Of a stretch of 64,000 bases of DNA, positions 37,234 to 47,573 are shown in pieces. The number at the start of each line of letters is the position of its first letter. The stretch's first letter is position 1. Below the pieces are notes generated by a model. That model was given only the letters and a program-made list of their open reading frames with translations. It made no database searches and was not told where the DNA came from. Source of the stretch: Aliiglaciecola sp. LCG003 (GTDB lineage Bacteria; Pseudomonadota; Gammaproteobacteria; Enterobacterales; Alteromonadaceae); the NCBI RefSeq assembly GCF_030316135.1, contig NZ_CP128185.1:2232001-2296000 (forward strand), in the 5' to 3' direction. The position numbers were made by a program, and so were the translations under genes.

Positions 37234-37422
37234 AAACAACCCGTGTAATGAAAACGCAGAGGATTATACGGGATTAACCTGCTGTGCATAAGGGGAACGC
37301 AGAAAAACATTGTTTTAAACCCTCCAGCTTGAATGCTTGCCAGTAAAATTGGCGATGAAGCATGCTGAGGTTTAAGGTTTAGTTAGCTTAAAAAGGTAAA
37401 TATAGTGGTCTAATATAACCAA

Positions 37423-38013
37423 CTAATACATGCTATTTACCTTGGTAACTGAAGTCTGACTATTTAGCGCGTCTTCGTACTGACCTTCCTCTTCATTTTC
37501 GCCAAGTTGATCAAAGGCTAGTAATCGATCGGATAATACGCTAAGCAAAGAAAACTGTGGGTGTATTTTATGATCAGATGTCACAAACTGTTCAGAAAGA
37601 TTCATACACAATACAGTATCTCCTTTACGTTCCAAGGTCATAACCAAATATGTTTCTTGATTATGACTTATCCAAGCTAGCTGCTGTTGGTCGTCTATTA
37701 AACAAAGATTCTGTTTAGTATAAAGCCAACTCTTATTCAGCACAGGCTTATGAAAACAGCGGGCTGCGGATGCATTTATGGCAATTTGCATCTTGATTGA
37801 ATCATCAAATGGCACGCCACTTTCATCTAGTGCATCGATACACTGGATAAAATAATCTGAATGTTCAATATCAAAAAACAAACCGTCAGGAGATACCTTG
37901 AGCTGGGATACTTGATAGGCCGTTTGGAAGGTTAAACCTGCATCTAATTCAACCAACAAACTACTTGATGCTTGATCAATAAACCATTTCCACTTTCCAC
38001 TTGGTAATAGCAT
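37423..38013 (-). CDS. zapC: Cell division protein ZapC
   Basis: 196 aa. The N-terminus (LPSGKWKWFIDQASSSLLVEL) and core match the ZapC family, which binds FtsZ and stabilises the Z ring. It is slightly longer than E. coli ZapC (180 aa), with an acidic C-terminal tail (LGENEEEGQYEDAL). It begins two bases after pyrD, as in enterics, so the pair is co-transcribed. Confidence 0.88.
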   Translation of the reverse strand: MLLPSGKWKWFIDQASSSLLVELDAGLTFQTAYQVSQLKVSPDGLFFDIEHSDYFIQCIDALDESGVPFDDSIKMQIAINASAARCFHKPVLNKSWLYTKQNLCLIDDQQQLAWISHNQETYLVMTLERKGDTVLCMNLSEQFVTSDHKIHPQFSLLSVLSDRLLAFDQLGENEEEGQYEDALNSQTSVTKVNSMY

Positions 38014-38015
38014 TT

Positions 38016-39026
38016 TTAATTGAGTCCATCGACAATTTGCTTAATTAACCTTGGCCCTTTATAAATCAAACTAGAGTATATTTGCACCAAACTGGCGCCG
38101 GCCTGTAATCGAGCGTTAGCAGTATGGCTGGAATCAATACCGCCCACGCCAATGATTGGCATTGCTTTGTCTAACGCTTTGGCTAACACTTGAGTGACGT
38201 GCAAACTTTTATCCGTTAACACTGCCCCGCTTAACCCACCGGCCTCCTCAGCATGAGGTAAACCCACAACCTGGCTTCTATCCAAGGTTGTATTGGTGGC
38301 AATCACACCATCCATTTCAGCTTTACATAAGGAATGCGCAATCCCAATCACTTCTTGGTCCGTTAGATCAGGGGCGATCTTAACAACGATAGGCACATAT
38401 TTACCGTATTTATCGACTAAAATCTGTTGTTCTGCTTTTAATCCATGCAGCAAGTTTTCCAAAGCCTCGCCATATTGTAAGGCACGTAAGCCTGGAGTAT
38501 TAGGAGACGAAATATTAACCGTAATATAACTAGCATGTTGATAGACTTTTCGTAAGCAAATTAAGTAGTCGTCCAACGCATTGGCTTCTTCAGTTTGCTT
38601 ATTTTTACCTATATTGATGCCCAACACTCCAGAGTATTCCGACTGTTTGACCTGTTCTACCAAATAATCCACGCCTTTGTTGTTGAAGCCCATACGATTA
38701 ATGATTGCCTGAGCTTGTGGAAGGCGGAACATCCTGGGTTTATCATTTCCTGCTTGAGCTAGCGGCGTTACAGTGCCGATTTCAATAAAGCCAAATCCCA
38801 TAGCGGCAAAAGCATCAATACATTCGCCATTTTTGTCCAAACCAGCGGCCAGACCTACTGGATTGCGAAACTGAATACCCAAGCACTGTGTTGGGTGGTC
38901 CGGTACATCTTGTTTGTAGGTTAAATTCAGCATATTGTGCTGAGTTTTTTTCAACCAGTTTAGCGTGAAATCATGGCTCCATTCTGGATCACAATGGAAA
39001 AGTGCTTTTTGTGCGACTGAATACAT
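38016..39026 (-). CDS. pyrD: Dihydroorotate dehydrogenase (quinone), class 2
   Basis: 336 aa membrane-associated flavoenzyme of pyrimidine synthesis. The N-terminal helix region ([17 protein letters not shown]) is class-2 specific. FMN-site motifs are [34 protein letters not shown] and [11 protein letters not shown] with the catalytic Ser loop. IVGVGGIDS-type phosphate binding is seen as [14 protein letters not shown]. Only 58 bases separate it from the NAD-GDH stop. That gap holds a terminator, so its promoter must overlap the hairpin region or the gdh 3' end. Confidence 0.97.
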   Translation of the reverse strand: MYSVAQKALFHCDPEWSHDFTLNWLKKTQHNMLNLTYKQDVPDHPTQCLGIQFRNPVGLAAGLDKNGECIDAFAAMGFGFIEIGTVTPLAQAGNDKPRMFRLPQAQAIINRMGFNNKGVDYLVEQVKQSEYSGVLGINIGKNKQTEEANALDDYLICLRKVYQHASYITVNISSPNTPGLRALQYGEALENLLHGLKAEQQILVDKYGKYVPIVVKIAPDLTDQEVIGIAHSLCKAEMDGVIATNTTLDRSQVVGLPHAEEAGGLSGAVLTDKSLHVTQVLAKALDKAMPIIGVGGIDSSHTANARLQAGASLVQIYSSLIYKGPRLIKQIVDGLN

Positions 39027-39042
39027 GCTTTACCTCAAACAA

Positions 39043-39067
39043 AAAAGCCCTGGAATCCAGGGCTTTA
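39043..39067 (-). terminator. Terminator between NAD-GDH and pyrD
   Basis: AAAGCCCTGG and CCAGGGCTTT pair perfectly around AATT-like centre bases. A run of six T follows on the minus strand. It ends the gdh transcript 18 bases after the stop. Confidence 0.92.
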
Positions 39068-39084
39068 AAACAGTTAATTGATGG

Positions 39085-42000
39085 CTAAATACTGGCGTTA
39101 ATACTCAGCAACATCAGTTCTCTAAGCGCCACAGAAAATTTCGCAAATTCGTGTGTACTGCTCGTTCTAAACTCGGACATCATATGATACCAGCGATCTA
39201 GCAATATGGTATTGTTCTCCATCCAATTAGTTAGAATTTCTTCTGCATCTTCACACTCTGGTGCACCAACCAACAAAACCGTAGCCAAAGAACGCTGTTG
39301 CCAATCCAACTCTTCGCGATAAGAAGCACGTGCCAATGCCTGCCAATGATTGCTGACAGTTTGGTTGTTGATTTGATCTAAGAACCAATGCAATTCTAGT
39401 TTTGAGCCCAGTTTAAAATACAAACTAGCCGTAACCGCAATTTTACGCTTTTCAGTCATGGCAATTTGTGCCAAATCTAAACAGCAGAACATATTACTCA
39501 AACTCGCAACACGATAAGCAATATTTTGAGGTACGCCTTTTTTAACAAAATTAGATGTGCTTTGCTCTAATTGTTGGTATTCAGAATCAACTAAATACTT
39601 CTCTAGATTTTTATCTAAATCATCAAAGGTTGGTAAATACAACTCTACAGCATCTGCGATAGGTAAGTTTTTCTCACCATGGCGCAAGAACCAACGAGAT
39701 GCCCTGCGCATAGTTCGACGCATACGGTCCAGCATATCCAGTTGAGTCTTGGCAGACACTTTATTATCTAAATCTTCAATTTCATTCCACAAACTATCCA
39801 GACCAAAAACAGCTTTAACCACTGAATAGGCTGTGGCGACTTCGTCTACTGAAGCGCCGGTTTCCTCTTGCATACGGAATACGAAGTTTAGCCCCATATC
39901 ATTAACCATATTATTGGTTAACTTAGTGGCTATGATTTCACCTCGCAGTGGGTGGTATTCCATTTGTGGCACAAAACGTTGCTGCAATACTTTAGGAAAT
40001 GCACTCACCAACAGTTTCTCATGATAGGGATTACTAGTAATCTGCTCTATATTCAAACGCTGTTTAAGCACCATTTTGCCATAGGCGATCAGTACTGAAA
40101 GTTCCGGTCTTGTCAGGCCTTTACCCGATGCTAAGCGATCAGATAATTCGTCATCTGATGGAATAAATTCAAGTTCGCGATTTAACGCCCCTTCTCTTTC
40201 AAGTCCGTGAATAAAGCGAAGTTGTTCTTTCAATAACGCCGGACCACCTAATTCCGTAATCGAGATAGACTGGGTCTGACGGTAACAATCTTGAATGACC
40301 AGCTCAGCAACATCATCGGTCATGGAGTAAAGTAACTCATTGCGTTGTTTACTGGTTAAGTCACCGGCATTTACCAACGCGTTCAATAGGATTTTAATGT
40401 TAACTTCATTGTCTGAACAATCTACACCGCCTACGTTATCAATGAAGTCAGTATTAACACGACCACCATTAGCTGCATATTCAATTCGACCTAGTTGAGT
40501 TAAGCCAAGATTACCGCCCTCACCGACTATTTTAGCGCGAACGTCTTTACCATTAACCCGTAAATCATCGTTAGCACGATCACCTACATCAGAATGAGTT
40601 TCTTTACTACCTTTGACATAAGTCCCAATGCCCCCATTCCAAATCAAATCAACAGGCATTTTCAAAACATTATGAATTAGCTCATTTGGTGGCATACTGG
40701 CTTGGGTCGTGCCCAACCATTTTTTCATTTCACTGGTCAATTTGATAGATTTGGCTGACCGGTTAAACACGCCGCCGCCTTTAGAGATAAGCTTCTTGTC
40801 GTAATCATCCCAAGATAGTGATGGGTTTTCGAACAAGCGCTGACGTTCAGCATACGATGCTTCAGTATCAGGGTCTGGGTCGAAGAAGATATGTAAATGG
40901 TTGAAAGCACAAATCAAGCGTGTTCGCTGCGACAATAACATGCCGTTGCCAAATACATCGCCCGCCATGTCACCAATGGCAACACAGGTAAAGTCAGTGG
41001 TTTGACAATCTATATCAATTTCACGGAAATGACGTTTAACGGACTCCCAAGCACCACGGGCAGTAATGCCCATTTTCTTGTGGTCATAACCAATGCTGCC
41101 ACCAGATGCGAATGCATCGCCCAGCCAGAAATTAAATTCCTCTGAGATACCATTCGCAATATCAGAAAAAGTAGCAGTACCTTTATCGGCAGCAACCACC
41201 AAATAGGGATCATCTTCGTCTAATCTTACTACATCTTTTGGCGGCACAATCTGGCCATCGACAATATTATCTGTGATATCCAACAAACTGCGGATAAAGA
41301 TCCGATAGCAGGCCTGTCCTTCCTTTTGGATCGCATCGCGACCTTGGTCTGTAGGCAGGTTTTTACAAACAAAACCACCTTTTGCGCCCACAGGCACGAT
41401 CACCGTATTTTTCACTTGCTGAGCTTTGACCAAGCCAAGTACTTCGGTACGGAAATCTTCACGACGGTCAGACCAACGTAACCCACCACGTGCCACCTTA
41501 CCACCGCGTAAATGCACACCTTCGATCCGGGGTGAATAAACAAATATTTCAAATTTTGGCATAGGTAGTGGCATATCCGGAATAAGTTCGGGTAGCAACT
41601 TAAAGGACATATACGGCTTTTCGTTGCCATTCTCGTCAGGCTGATAAAAATTAGTTCGTAACGTTGCTAAAATCATGTCTAAGTAACGACGAATAATTCT
41701 ATCGTCGTCAAGGTTAGATACTTGATCTAAACGTTTTTTTACATCCGCAAGCAAGTCTTCAACTTTCTTTTCACTGCGTTTTTTCTTAGGGTCGAACTTA
41801 TTGGCAAATAGTTCAATAAGCTGTTTGGCTATTTGCGGGTAGTTGGCCAAAGTGTTGGCCATATATGTCAAACTAAATGAACTGCCTGTCTGGCGCATAT
41901 ACTTTGCGTAAGCACGCAATATGGTAACATTTCTACCGGTTAAGCCAGCCCCTAACACTAAGCGATTGAAGGGGTCATCTTCTAACAGGTTATGCCATAC

Positions 42001-43923
42001 TTTTGCGAATGCATCTTGGAAAAGCGCTTGCGCAGTTTCCATATTCAGGTTCTGACTGTTGCTGTGCAACATCGAGAAGTCCATGATCCAATTTTTTTCG
42101 CCTTCACTACAGGTAATTTTGTATGGACTCTCATCAATAACACGCAAACCAAAATGTTCCAACATGGGTAAAACTGCGGACAAATGTATCGGTTCATCGC
42201 GATGGAACAATTTGAGTTTAACCGCCTTAGAATCGGGCCCCTCTTCTTGGGGACGATAAAACAGCATATCTAAGGTATGCTCTTCGTTAAGCTGTTCAAG
42301 CTTTTCAATATCTACTAAAGCTGCACTTGGCAGATTTTGCTCGGAATAACTGCGTGAGAATCCGTTGTCATATTTTTGTTCTAACGCTTTACCTGCCGCT
42401 TCGCCATAAGTCGCGCGGATTGAAGCAGCCAGACGGTCATTCCAACTTTTAGTTAACTCGATGATGTTCTTCTCAATATCCTTCACATTCAAATCCGCAT
42501 TGTTGTCTTTGACTCTCGCGATATAATGAGTACGTGCATATACCGACTCGGAGAAATAGGTTGTGAATTCAACCTGTTCTTGGCTATCTAAGGATTTTTG
42601 TAATAGCTCTTGGGTTTCTTTACGTAACTGGGTGTTATAACGCTCGCGAGGCACATACACCATACAAGATACGAAACGGCCAAAGGCATCTTTACGAACG
42701 AACAGTCGAGATATGCCACGTTCTTGCATTTGAAAAATGCCTAGTACGATTTGACCCAACTCTTCTTCACTGGCTTGAAGCAACTCATCGCGAGGATAAG
42801 TCTCAATAATATTTAAAAATGCTTTATAAGCATGAGAGCCTTTATCGAATCCTGATTGCTCACAAATCCGTTCTATCTTGCCGCGTAATACCGGAAGCTG
42901 GGTTGCACTGCTGTTATAAAATGATGCGGAATAGAGACCTAGAAAACGGTCTTCACCGATCACATTTCCCGTTTCATCAAACCGTTTCACGCCAATATAA
43001 TCCATATAAGCAGGACGATGAACCCGGGCCCGCGAATTGGTTTTGGTTAACATTAATGGATTTTTACTCAACGCCTCTTTTTGCGCTGAAAGGGGCATAT
43101 TTGACAACAACCGCTCACGATCACTAATCGAGTTTTTCATCAAACCAAGGCTGGTTTCATTGCGAGGAGACCAACGATGATGACCTTCTATGGCCTTGAC
43201 GTCGTAGTAGCGGTAACCCATTAACGTGAAGTTATGATCATTGAGCCAAACTAAAAACTGTTTGGCTTGCTCGATTTTGACTTTATTGCCTGGGTAATGA
43301 GCGGAATCAAAGTCTTCAATCAAACTTGTTAGTCTATCTCGCATGGGTTGCCAATCTGAAACGGCAAGTGATACTTCACCCACCACAGAAAGCAATTCGC
43401 TAGCTAACTGGTTTAATGCTTTCTTGTTGGTTTGACGGTCCACTTCGATTAAAAATACCGTTTCTTTGGTTTGCTGTTTAGCACGGCTATTTTTATCTAA
43501 GAATTGCAGTAACTCGCCTTTCTCATCACGTTTTAGTTTAATCGGACTGTGAAGTAACAAATGCGCAGTGATGTTCAAACGGTTTAAGGTCATTCGAACA
43601 GAATCTACCAAAAATGGCATATCACTTACTATAATTTCAACTATGGTGTGGGATGATTGCCACCCATGCCTAGATATCTCTGGATTGAATACTCGGATCT
43701 TCGGTTGGCTTGCATCATATTTCACAAACTCATTCCAAAGACTCAAGGTCGCACCGTACAGATCACTGTCGTTACGATTTTCTAAATCATCAATTGAAAT
43801 ATTTTTAAATAGGAGTCGAGAAAACTGCTCTACTAAATCTGCTTGCTGTTTATCGACTTTCTTTTTAATTAACTTATAAACGTTTTCTAGCAGAACCGAA
43901 TGTTGACTATTGGCAACCGTCAT
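39085..43923 (-). CDS. gdhB: NAD-dependent glutamate dehydrogenase (large, 180-kDa type)
   Basis: About 1612 aa. The N-terminal half has ACT-like and regulatory regions (VSDMPFLVDSVRMTLNRLNI). The catalytic core (about 800-1180) has KVARGGLRWSDRREDFRTEV, VIVPVGAKGGFV with the catalytic Lys, and the nucleotide-binding KIVGEGGNLGLTQLGRI. It oxidatively deaminates glutamate to 2-oxoglutarate. The start at 43923 has AAGGT seven bases upstream. A start nine codons earlier (43950) is open but has a poorer site. Terminators before and after make it a single-gene transcript. Confidence 0.96.
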   Translation of the reverse strand: MTVANSQHSVLLENVYKLIKKKVDKQQADLVEQFSRLLFKNISIDDLENRNDSDLYGATLSLWNEFVKYDASQPKIRVFNPEISRHGWQSSHTIVEIIVSDMPFLVDSVRMTLNRLNITAHLLLHSPIKLKRDEKGELLQFLDKNSRAKQQTKETVFLIEVDRQTNKKALNQLASELLSVVGEVSLAVSDWQPMRDRLTSLIEDFDSAHYPGNKVKIEQAKQFLVWLNDHNFTLMGYRYYDVKAIEGHHRWSPRNETSLGLMKNSISDRERLLSNMPLSAQKEALSKNPLMLTKTNSRARVHRPAYMDYIGVKRFDETGNVIGEDRFLGLYSASFYNSSATQLPVLRGKIERICEQSGFDKGSHAYKAFLNIIETYPRDELLQASEEELGQIVLGIFQMQERGISRLFVRKDAFGRFVSCMVYVPRERYNTQLRKETQELLQKSLDSQEQVEFTTYFSESVYARTHYIARVKDNNADLNVKDIEKNIIELTKSWNDRLAASIRATYGEAAGKALEQKYDNGFSRSYSEQNLPSAALVDIEKLEQLNEEHTLDMLFYRPQEEGPDSKAVKLKLFHRDEPIHLSAVLPMLEHFGLRVIDESPYKITCSEGEKNWIMDFSMLHSNSQNLNMETAQALFQDAFAKVWHNLLEDDPFNRLVLGAGLTGRNVTILRAYAKYMRQTGSSFSLTYMANTLANYPQIAKQLIELFANKFDPKKKRSEKKVEDLLADVKKRLDQVSNLDDDRIIRRYLDMILATLRTNFYQPDENGNEKPYMSFKLLPELIPDMPLPMPKFEIFVYSPRIEGVHLRGGKVARGGLRWSDRREDFRTEVLGLVKAQQVKNTVIVPVGAKGGFVCKNLPTDQGRDAIQKEGQACYRIFIRSLLDITDNIVDGQIVPPKDVVRLDEDDPYLVVAADKGTATFSDIANGISEEFNFWLGDAFASGGSIGYDHKKMGITARGAWESVKRHFREIDIDCQTTDFTCVAIGDMAGDVFGNGMLLSQRTRLICAFNHLHIFFDPDPDTEASYAERQRLFENPSLSWDDYDKKLISKGGGVFNRSAKSIKLTSEMKKWLGTTQASMPPNELIHNVLKMPVDLIWNGGIGTYVKGSKETHSDVGDRANDDLRVNGKDVRAKIVGEGGNLGLTQLGRIEYAANGGRVNTDFIDNVGGVDCSDNEVNIKILLNALVNAGDLTSKQRNELLYSMTDDVAELVIQDCYRQTQSISITELGGPALLKEQLRFIHGLEREGALNRELEFIPSDDELSDRLASGKGLTRPELSVLIAYGKMVLKQRLNIEQITSNPYHEKLLVSAFPKVLQQRFVPQMEYHPLRGEIIATKLTNNMVNDMGLNFVFRMQEETGASVDEVATAYSVVKAVFGLDSLWNEIEDLDNKVSAKTQLDMLDRMRRTMRRASRWFLRHGEKNLPIADAVELYLPTFDDLDKNLEKYLVDSEYQQLEQSTSNFVKKGVPQNIAYRVASLSNMFCCLDLAQIAMTEKRKIAVTASLYFKLGSKLELHWFLDQINNQTVSNHWQALARASYREELDWQQRSLATVLLVGAPECEDAEEILTNWMENNTILLDRWYHMMSEFRTSSTHEFAKFSVALRELMLLSINASI

Positions 43924-44120
43924 TTGTTTACCTTGTAATGAAAATGGCATGAGGTAATGGCCTCACACTTAACCAGACTATGTATAGACTAGTCAAAAGA
44001 CTGAGATATATACAGTTTTAGTGTATATGTAAGGTTATTTTCGCTAATAATTGAGAGCTTTGAAAGGAATAATTTAACTAACAATTTACAAGTACTATAA
44101 ATATGCAACAAATAGTATTA

Positions 44121-44145
44121 AAAAAGGGCCAAAAGGCCCTTTTTT
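44121..44145 (-). terminator. Terminator after the RND protein gene
   Basis: AAAAAGGGCC, loop of four A, GGCCCTTTTT. It lies 30 bases beyond the stop at 44175 and closes the DUF1302-to-RND cluster. Confidence 0.92.
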
Positions 44146-44174
44146 ACATTTAAATTTAAATACTTATGCAGTAA

Positions 44175-46490
44175 TTATTTTTGCTTGCGCCAAAAAACGG
44201 CGGCTAAAGCAGGTAAAACTACTATAGCGCCGAGCATATTGACCACAAACATAAAGGTCAGCAGTATGCCCATGTCCATTTGAAACTTAAGGGACGAGAA
44301 CACCCAAGTACTGACACCAACCGCTAAAGTCACACCAGTAAAGAGTACCGCACTACCACGCTCTTTAAGGGCTTCAAAATACGCCTGACGCACAGCCATA
44401 CCGGATTTAAGTTTAATATTCATAGTGGATAGAATGTAAATACCATAATCAACCCCAATACCCACACCTAATGCAATTACCGGCAAGGTCGAAACCGTAA
44501 GCCCGATTTGCAAGTAAGTCATTAATGCTTGAGCCAAGACCGAAACCACATAAAGAGGTATGACAACGGCTAAGGTAGCCCGTAATGAACGGAAACTAAT
44601 TAAACATAAAATAATCACCGCACCGAATACATATAACATCATCGGATCTTGAGCCGCTTCAACCGCCTCATTTTTAGCCGCCATTACGCCTACAGGACCA
44701 GAGGCTAGCTTAAAATGCAGATCATCCGTCTGGTATTGTTGACGGAACATTTTCACTGCATCTACGACACGATTAATGGTTTCAGCTTTGTGATCTTCCA
44801 TAAACAAGATGATCGGCATTACCGAACAATTCCCATTTAACAAACCAGAAGAGGTCGGGACTTGGGCAATAGCTTGGACCATAGTTTGCTGATTACGAGG
44901 CAGAACACGCCACTTAGGATTACCTTCGTTATAACCTGCATTAACTAGCTTAGCCACTGAGGCCAAACTAACCGCTGACTGCACACCTTGCACATTACTC
45001 ATCTTCCACTGAAGCTCATCAATGGCAGTCATAACCTCATAGGAAGTACAAGATTCAGGAGTGGTTTCCACTAAGATGGATAAATAATCCACACTGATAG
45101 CATACTTATCGGTAATCAAGAAAGTGTCTTGATTGTATCGGCTAGTCTCATGCAGCGCAGGCGCCCCGGCATGTAAATCGCCAATTTTCATTTGTTTTGA
45201 CTGCATCCAACCAAACACAAACAACACCGCAGTAATCGCTAAAATAATATAGGCAACTTTAGGGGTTGAACAATGCGCAATAGTGTTCCAGAAACCATCT
45301 GAGCGAGCTTCTTTACCTTTAAACTTGTTCTTATATTTGTCACTGAAATTTACAAATGACATCAATACAGGTAGTAAAATCAAGTTTGTCAAAATGATAA
45401 CTGCCACACCTAAACTCGCGGTAATAGCGAGCTCACGGATAATACCGATATCAATGACCAACAAGGTCATGAAACCTACCGTATCCGACAATAACGCAAT
45501 ACCGCCTGGAATTAACAAAGTACGGAAAGCCGATTCTGCCGCCAATTGTGAAGATGCACCCTCAACTACCCGTTTGCCAACGGCGTTTATCATCTGTACC
45601 CCATGGCTGACACCTATGGCAAACACCAGAAATGGCACTAAAATTGACATTGGATCTAACCCAAAGCCTAAAATAGTTAACAAACCTAGTTGCCAAACAA
45701 CCGCTACCACTGAACACAATAGCGGCAGCACAGTGAGCATGATGGACTTAGAGAAGAAGTACACCATGATTGCAGTAATAGCCAGCGCAACGGCAAAAAA
45801 CAAGACGACATCTTTCGCGCCATTGGCGACATCACCAATCATTTTTGCAAAACCAATAATATGAATACTGGTATTGTCATTTTCGAACTTGCCACGCAGT
45901 TGCGTCTCTAAATTATCCGCAAGCACTAGGGTGTCTAATTTCTCTCCCGTGGCCGGATCAATATTTAACAATTGTGCAGAGACCATGGCGCACTTGAAAT
46001 CGTCTGAAACCAAACGGCCAACAATGCCGGCTTTATCAATATTTTGAGAAACTAATGCTAGATCGTCTGGGTCGGCTGAATTGAAATCAGCAGGAATAAC
46101 CGGACCACCTGAAAAGCCCCCTTCAACGATTTCGGTAAAACGGGTAGAAGAAGAATAAAGAGATTTAACCAGCGAACGTTCTACCCCATTGATAAAAAAC
46201 AATTGGTCATGGACATTTTTCAAGGTATCAAAAAATTCAGTATTGAATATGTCACTGTCTTTATCGCACACTGAAACCAAAATACTATTTGCACCGCCAA
46301 AATCTTTGGCGTGCTTCATGTAATTCACCATGTATTCATGGTTCAGCGGAATGTTTTTGGTGAAACCCGCATCGAGCTTGAGCAGCGAAGATTGGTAACC
46401 AAGGAAAATGGTCGTAAGGACAAAAAGCAAAACCACCACAATTCGATTTCGAAAAATGGCATTTACACACAAATCGATAAACTTATTCAT
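44175..46490 (-). CDS. RND-superfamily (MMPL/HpnN-type) membrane exporter
   Basis: 771 aa with about 12 membrane segments in two halves, each half starting with one helix and a large periplasmic loop. Five clustered helices follow (FFAVALAITAIMVYFF; VIPLYVVSVLAQALMTY). Motifs GVSHGVQMINAVG and GVGIGVDYGIYIL are the RND/MMPL sterol-sensing-type repeats. It is about three quarters the length of drug-efflux RND pumps and has no membrane-fusion partner, fitting the lipid-transporting HpnN/MMPL group. It overlaps the YCF48-like gene by four bases. Confidence 0.9.
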   Translation of the reverse strand: MNKFIDLCVNAIFRNRIVVVLLFVLTTIFLGYQSSLLKLDAGFTKNIPLNHEYMVNYMKHAKDFGGANSILVSVCDKDSDIFNTEFFDTLKNVHDQLFFINGVERSLVKSLYSSSTRFTEIVEGGFSGGPVIPADFNSADPDDLALVSQNIDKAGIVGRLVSDDFKCAMVSAQLLNIDPATGEKLDTLVLADNLETQLRGKFENDNTSIHIIGFAKMIGDVANGAKDVVLFFAVALAITAIMVYFFSKSIMLTVLPLLCSVVAVVWQLGLLTILGFGLDPMSILVPFLVFAIGVSHGVQMINAVGKRVVEGASSQLAAESAFRTLLIPGGIALLSDTVGFMTLLVIDIGIIRELAITASLGVAVIILTNLILLPVLMSFVNFSDKYKNKFKGKEARSDGFWNTIAHCSTPKVAYIILAITAVLFVFGWMQSKQMKIGDLHAGAPALHETSRYNQDTFLITDKYAISVDYLSILVETTPESCTSYEVMTAIDELQWKMSNVQGVQSAVSLASVAKLVNAGYNEGNPKWRVLPRNQQTMVQAIAQVPTSSGLLNGNCSVMPIILFMEDHKAETINRVVDAVKMFRQQYQTDDLHFKLASGPVGVMAAKNEAVEAAQDPMMLYVFGAVIILCLISFRSLRATLAVVIPLYVVSVLAQALMTYLQIGLTVSTLPVIALGVGIGVDYGIYILSTMNIKLKSGMAVRQAYFEALKERGSAVLFTGVTLAVGVSTWVFSSLKFQMDMGILLTFMFVVNMLGAIVVLPALAAVFWRKQK

Positions 46491-47518
46491 AGATTGACGC
46501 TTGTCCTTTCACATACTGATTGTTGCTTGTCTAGCGCTAGATGTTTGATACCCACAGCGGAGGCTAACATTAATTGGTTGTCCATTTTTAATGCAGCATT
46601 TATGGCTTTACCATCATCGATATGTGATTTGGTGACGTCACCATTCATCACACATACCATGTAACCTGCATTTCCTAGGGTAACAAAACTCCCATCTTGC
46701 AAGGCAATGATGGTATTTAGCGAAGAAGTGATACCGGAATTAATTATTTGCCATTCCTGAGAATCTTTTTCCAATATAAAAATATGGCCGCGCAACCCAA
46801 CCGCTACGACATCACCATTGGATAAACCAGCAACATCAAAAAATGAACCGTAATAATCTACATCCATTCTCTGCCAACTCACCCCCCGGTCGGCGCTACT
46901 GGCCAATAAACCAGATTCACCTGCTAGATAAAGCATGTCATCCACTTGGGTAACTTTATTCAAATGGGGCATAATCGAACCCAATTCAGCCTGATAGAAA
47001 GCTTCGTCTTCTAAACGAATTTCATCTAGATAAAGCACATCCTCAGGGTCAAGCAATTCACTATGAACTTCTTTATTCCAACTTTCACCACTGTCCTTTG
47101 TGCGGAAAAAAGTGCCATATGCCCCCACTGCGATTCCTTCTTGATTGTCAAAGAACAATACATCTAACAATGGTTTTTCAGATTCAGGGGAAAACATTTG
47201 CACTTGCCAATTTTGGTCATTGGCAGCTTGATGAAGAATAATGGCATCATGACCTACAGCCCAAGATTGTTGTCCGTAAGAGGCAACAGCTGTCAAGGTA
47301 GATAAAGTAGGAACTGTTTTCTGAGTCCAGCTTAATCCATCGACTGAATCCAAGACATGGCCTCTTTCACCCACCACTATATAGTGAGTATCATTGCGAG
47401 TGATGTCGAGTAACAGTGATTCTTTAGCCAGAGGGGCTAAGTAAGATTCTTCAGGAAAACCTGACATTGAAGTCAGGCTGACTAGGGTCATTAAAGTAAT
47501 AAAATTTATTCGTTTCAT
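46487..47518 (-). CDS. YCF48/BNR-repeat exported protein
   Basis: 343 aa from ATG 47518 (MKRINFITLMTLVSLTSM), which gives a signal peptide. The frame is open 47 codons further upstream, overlapping the DUF1329 gene, but that extension lacks sense as a signal. The body is a repeated WD/BNR-like propeller (ILLDITRNDTHYIVVGERGHVL; SWAVGHDAIILH; GIAVGAYGTFFRTKDSGESW; VAVGLRGHIFILEKDSQEW) of the YCF48/photosystem-II-assembly-like family. In non-photosynthetic bacteria this family sits with DUF1302, DUF1329 and MMPL genes, as here. Confidence 0.85.
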   Translation of the reverse strand: MKRINFITLMTLVSLTSMSGFPEESYLAPLAKESLLLDITRNDTHYIVVGERGHVLDSVDGLSWTQKTVPTLSTLTAVASYGQQSWAVGHDAIILHQAANDQNWQVQMFSPESEKPLLDVLFFDNQEGIAVGAYGTFFRTKDSGESWNKEVHSELLDPEDVLYLDEIRLEDEAFYQAELGSIMPHLNKVTQVDDMLYLAGESGLLASSADRGVSWQRMDVDYYGSFFDVAGLSNGDVVAVGLRGHIFILEKDSQEWQIINSGITSSLNTIIALQDGSFVTLGNAGYMVCVMNGDVTKSHIDDGKAINAALKMDNQLMLASAVGIKHLALDKQQSVCERTSVNL

Positions 47519-47573
47519 ATTCTTCTTTTGGGCATTAAACAAAAACGGCTGGCATTGCCAACCGTTTCGGGTG

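Noticed and set aside
45283-45864. 193-codon ORF antisense to the RND gene
   Set aside because: It lies fully opposite a well-supported membrane protein and has low-complexity Thr/Ile composition typical of an antisense shadow.
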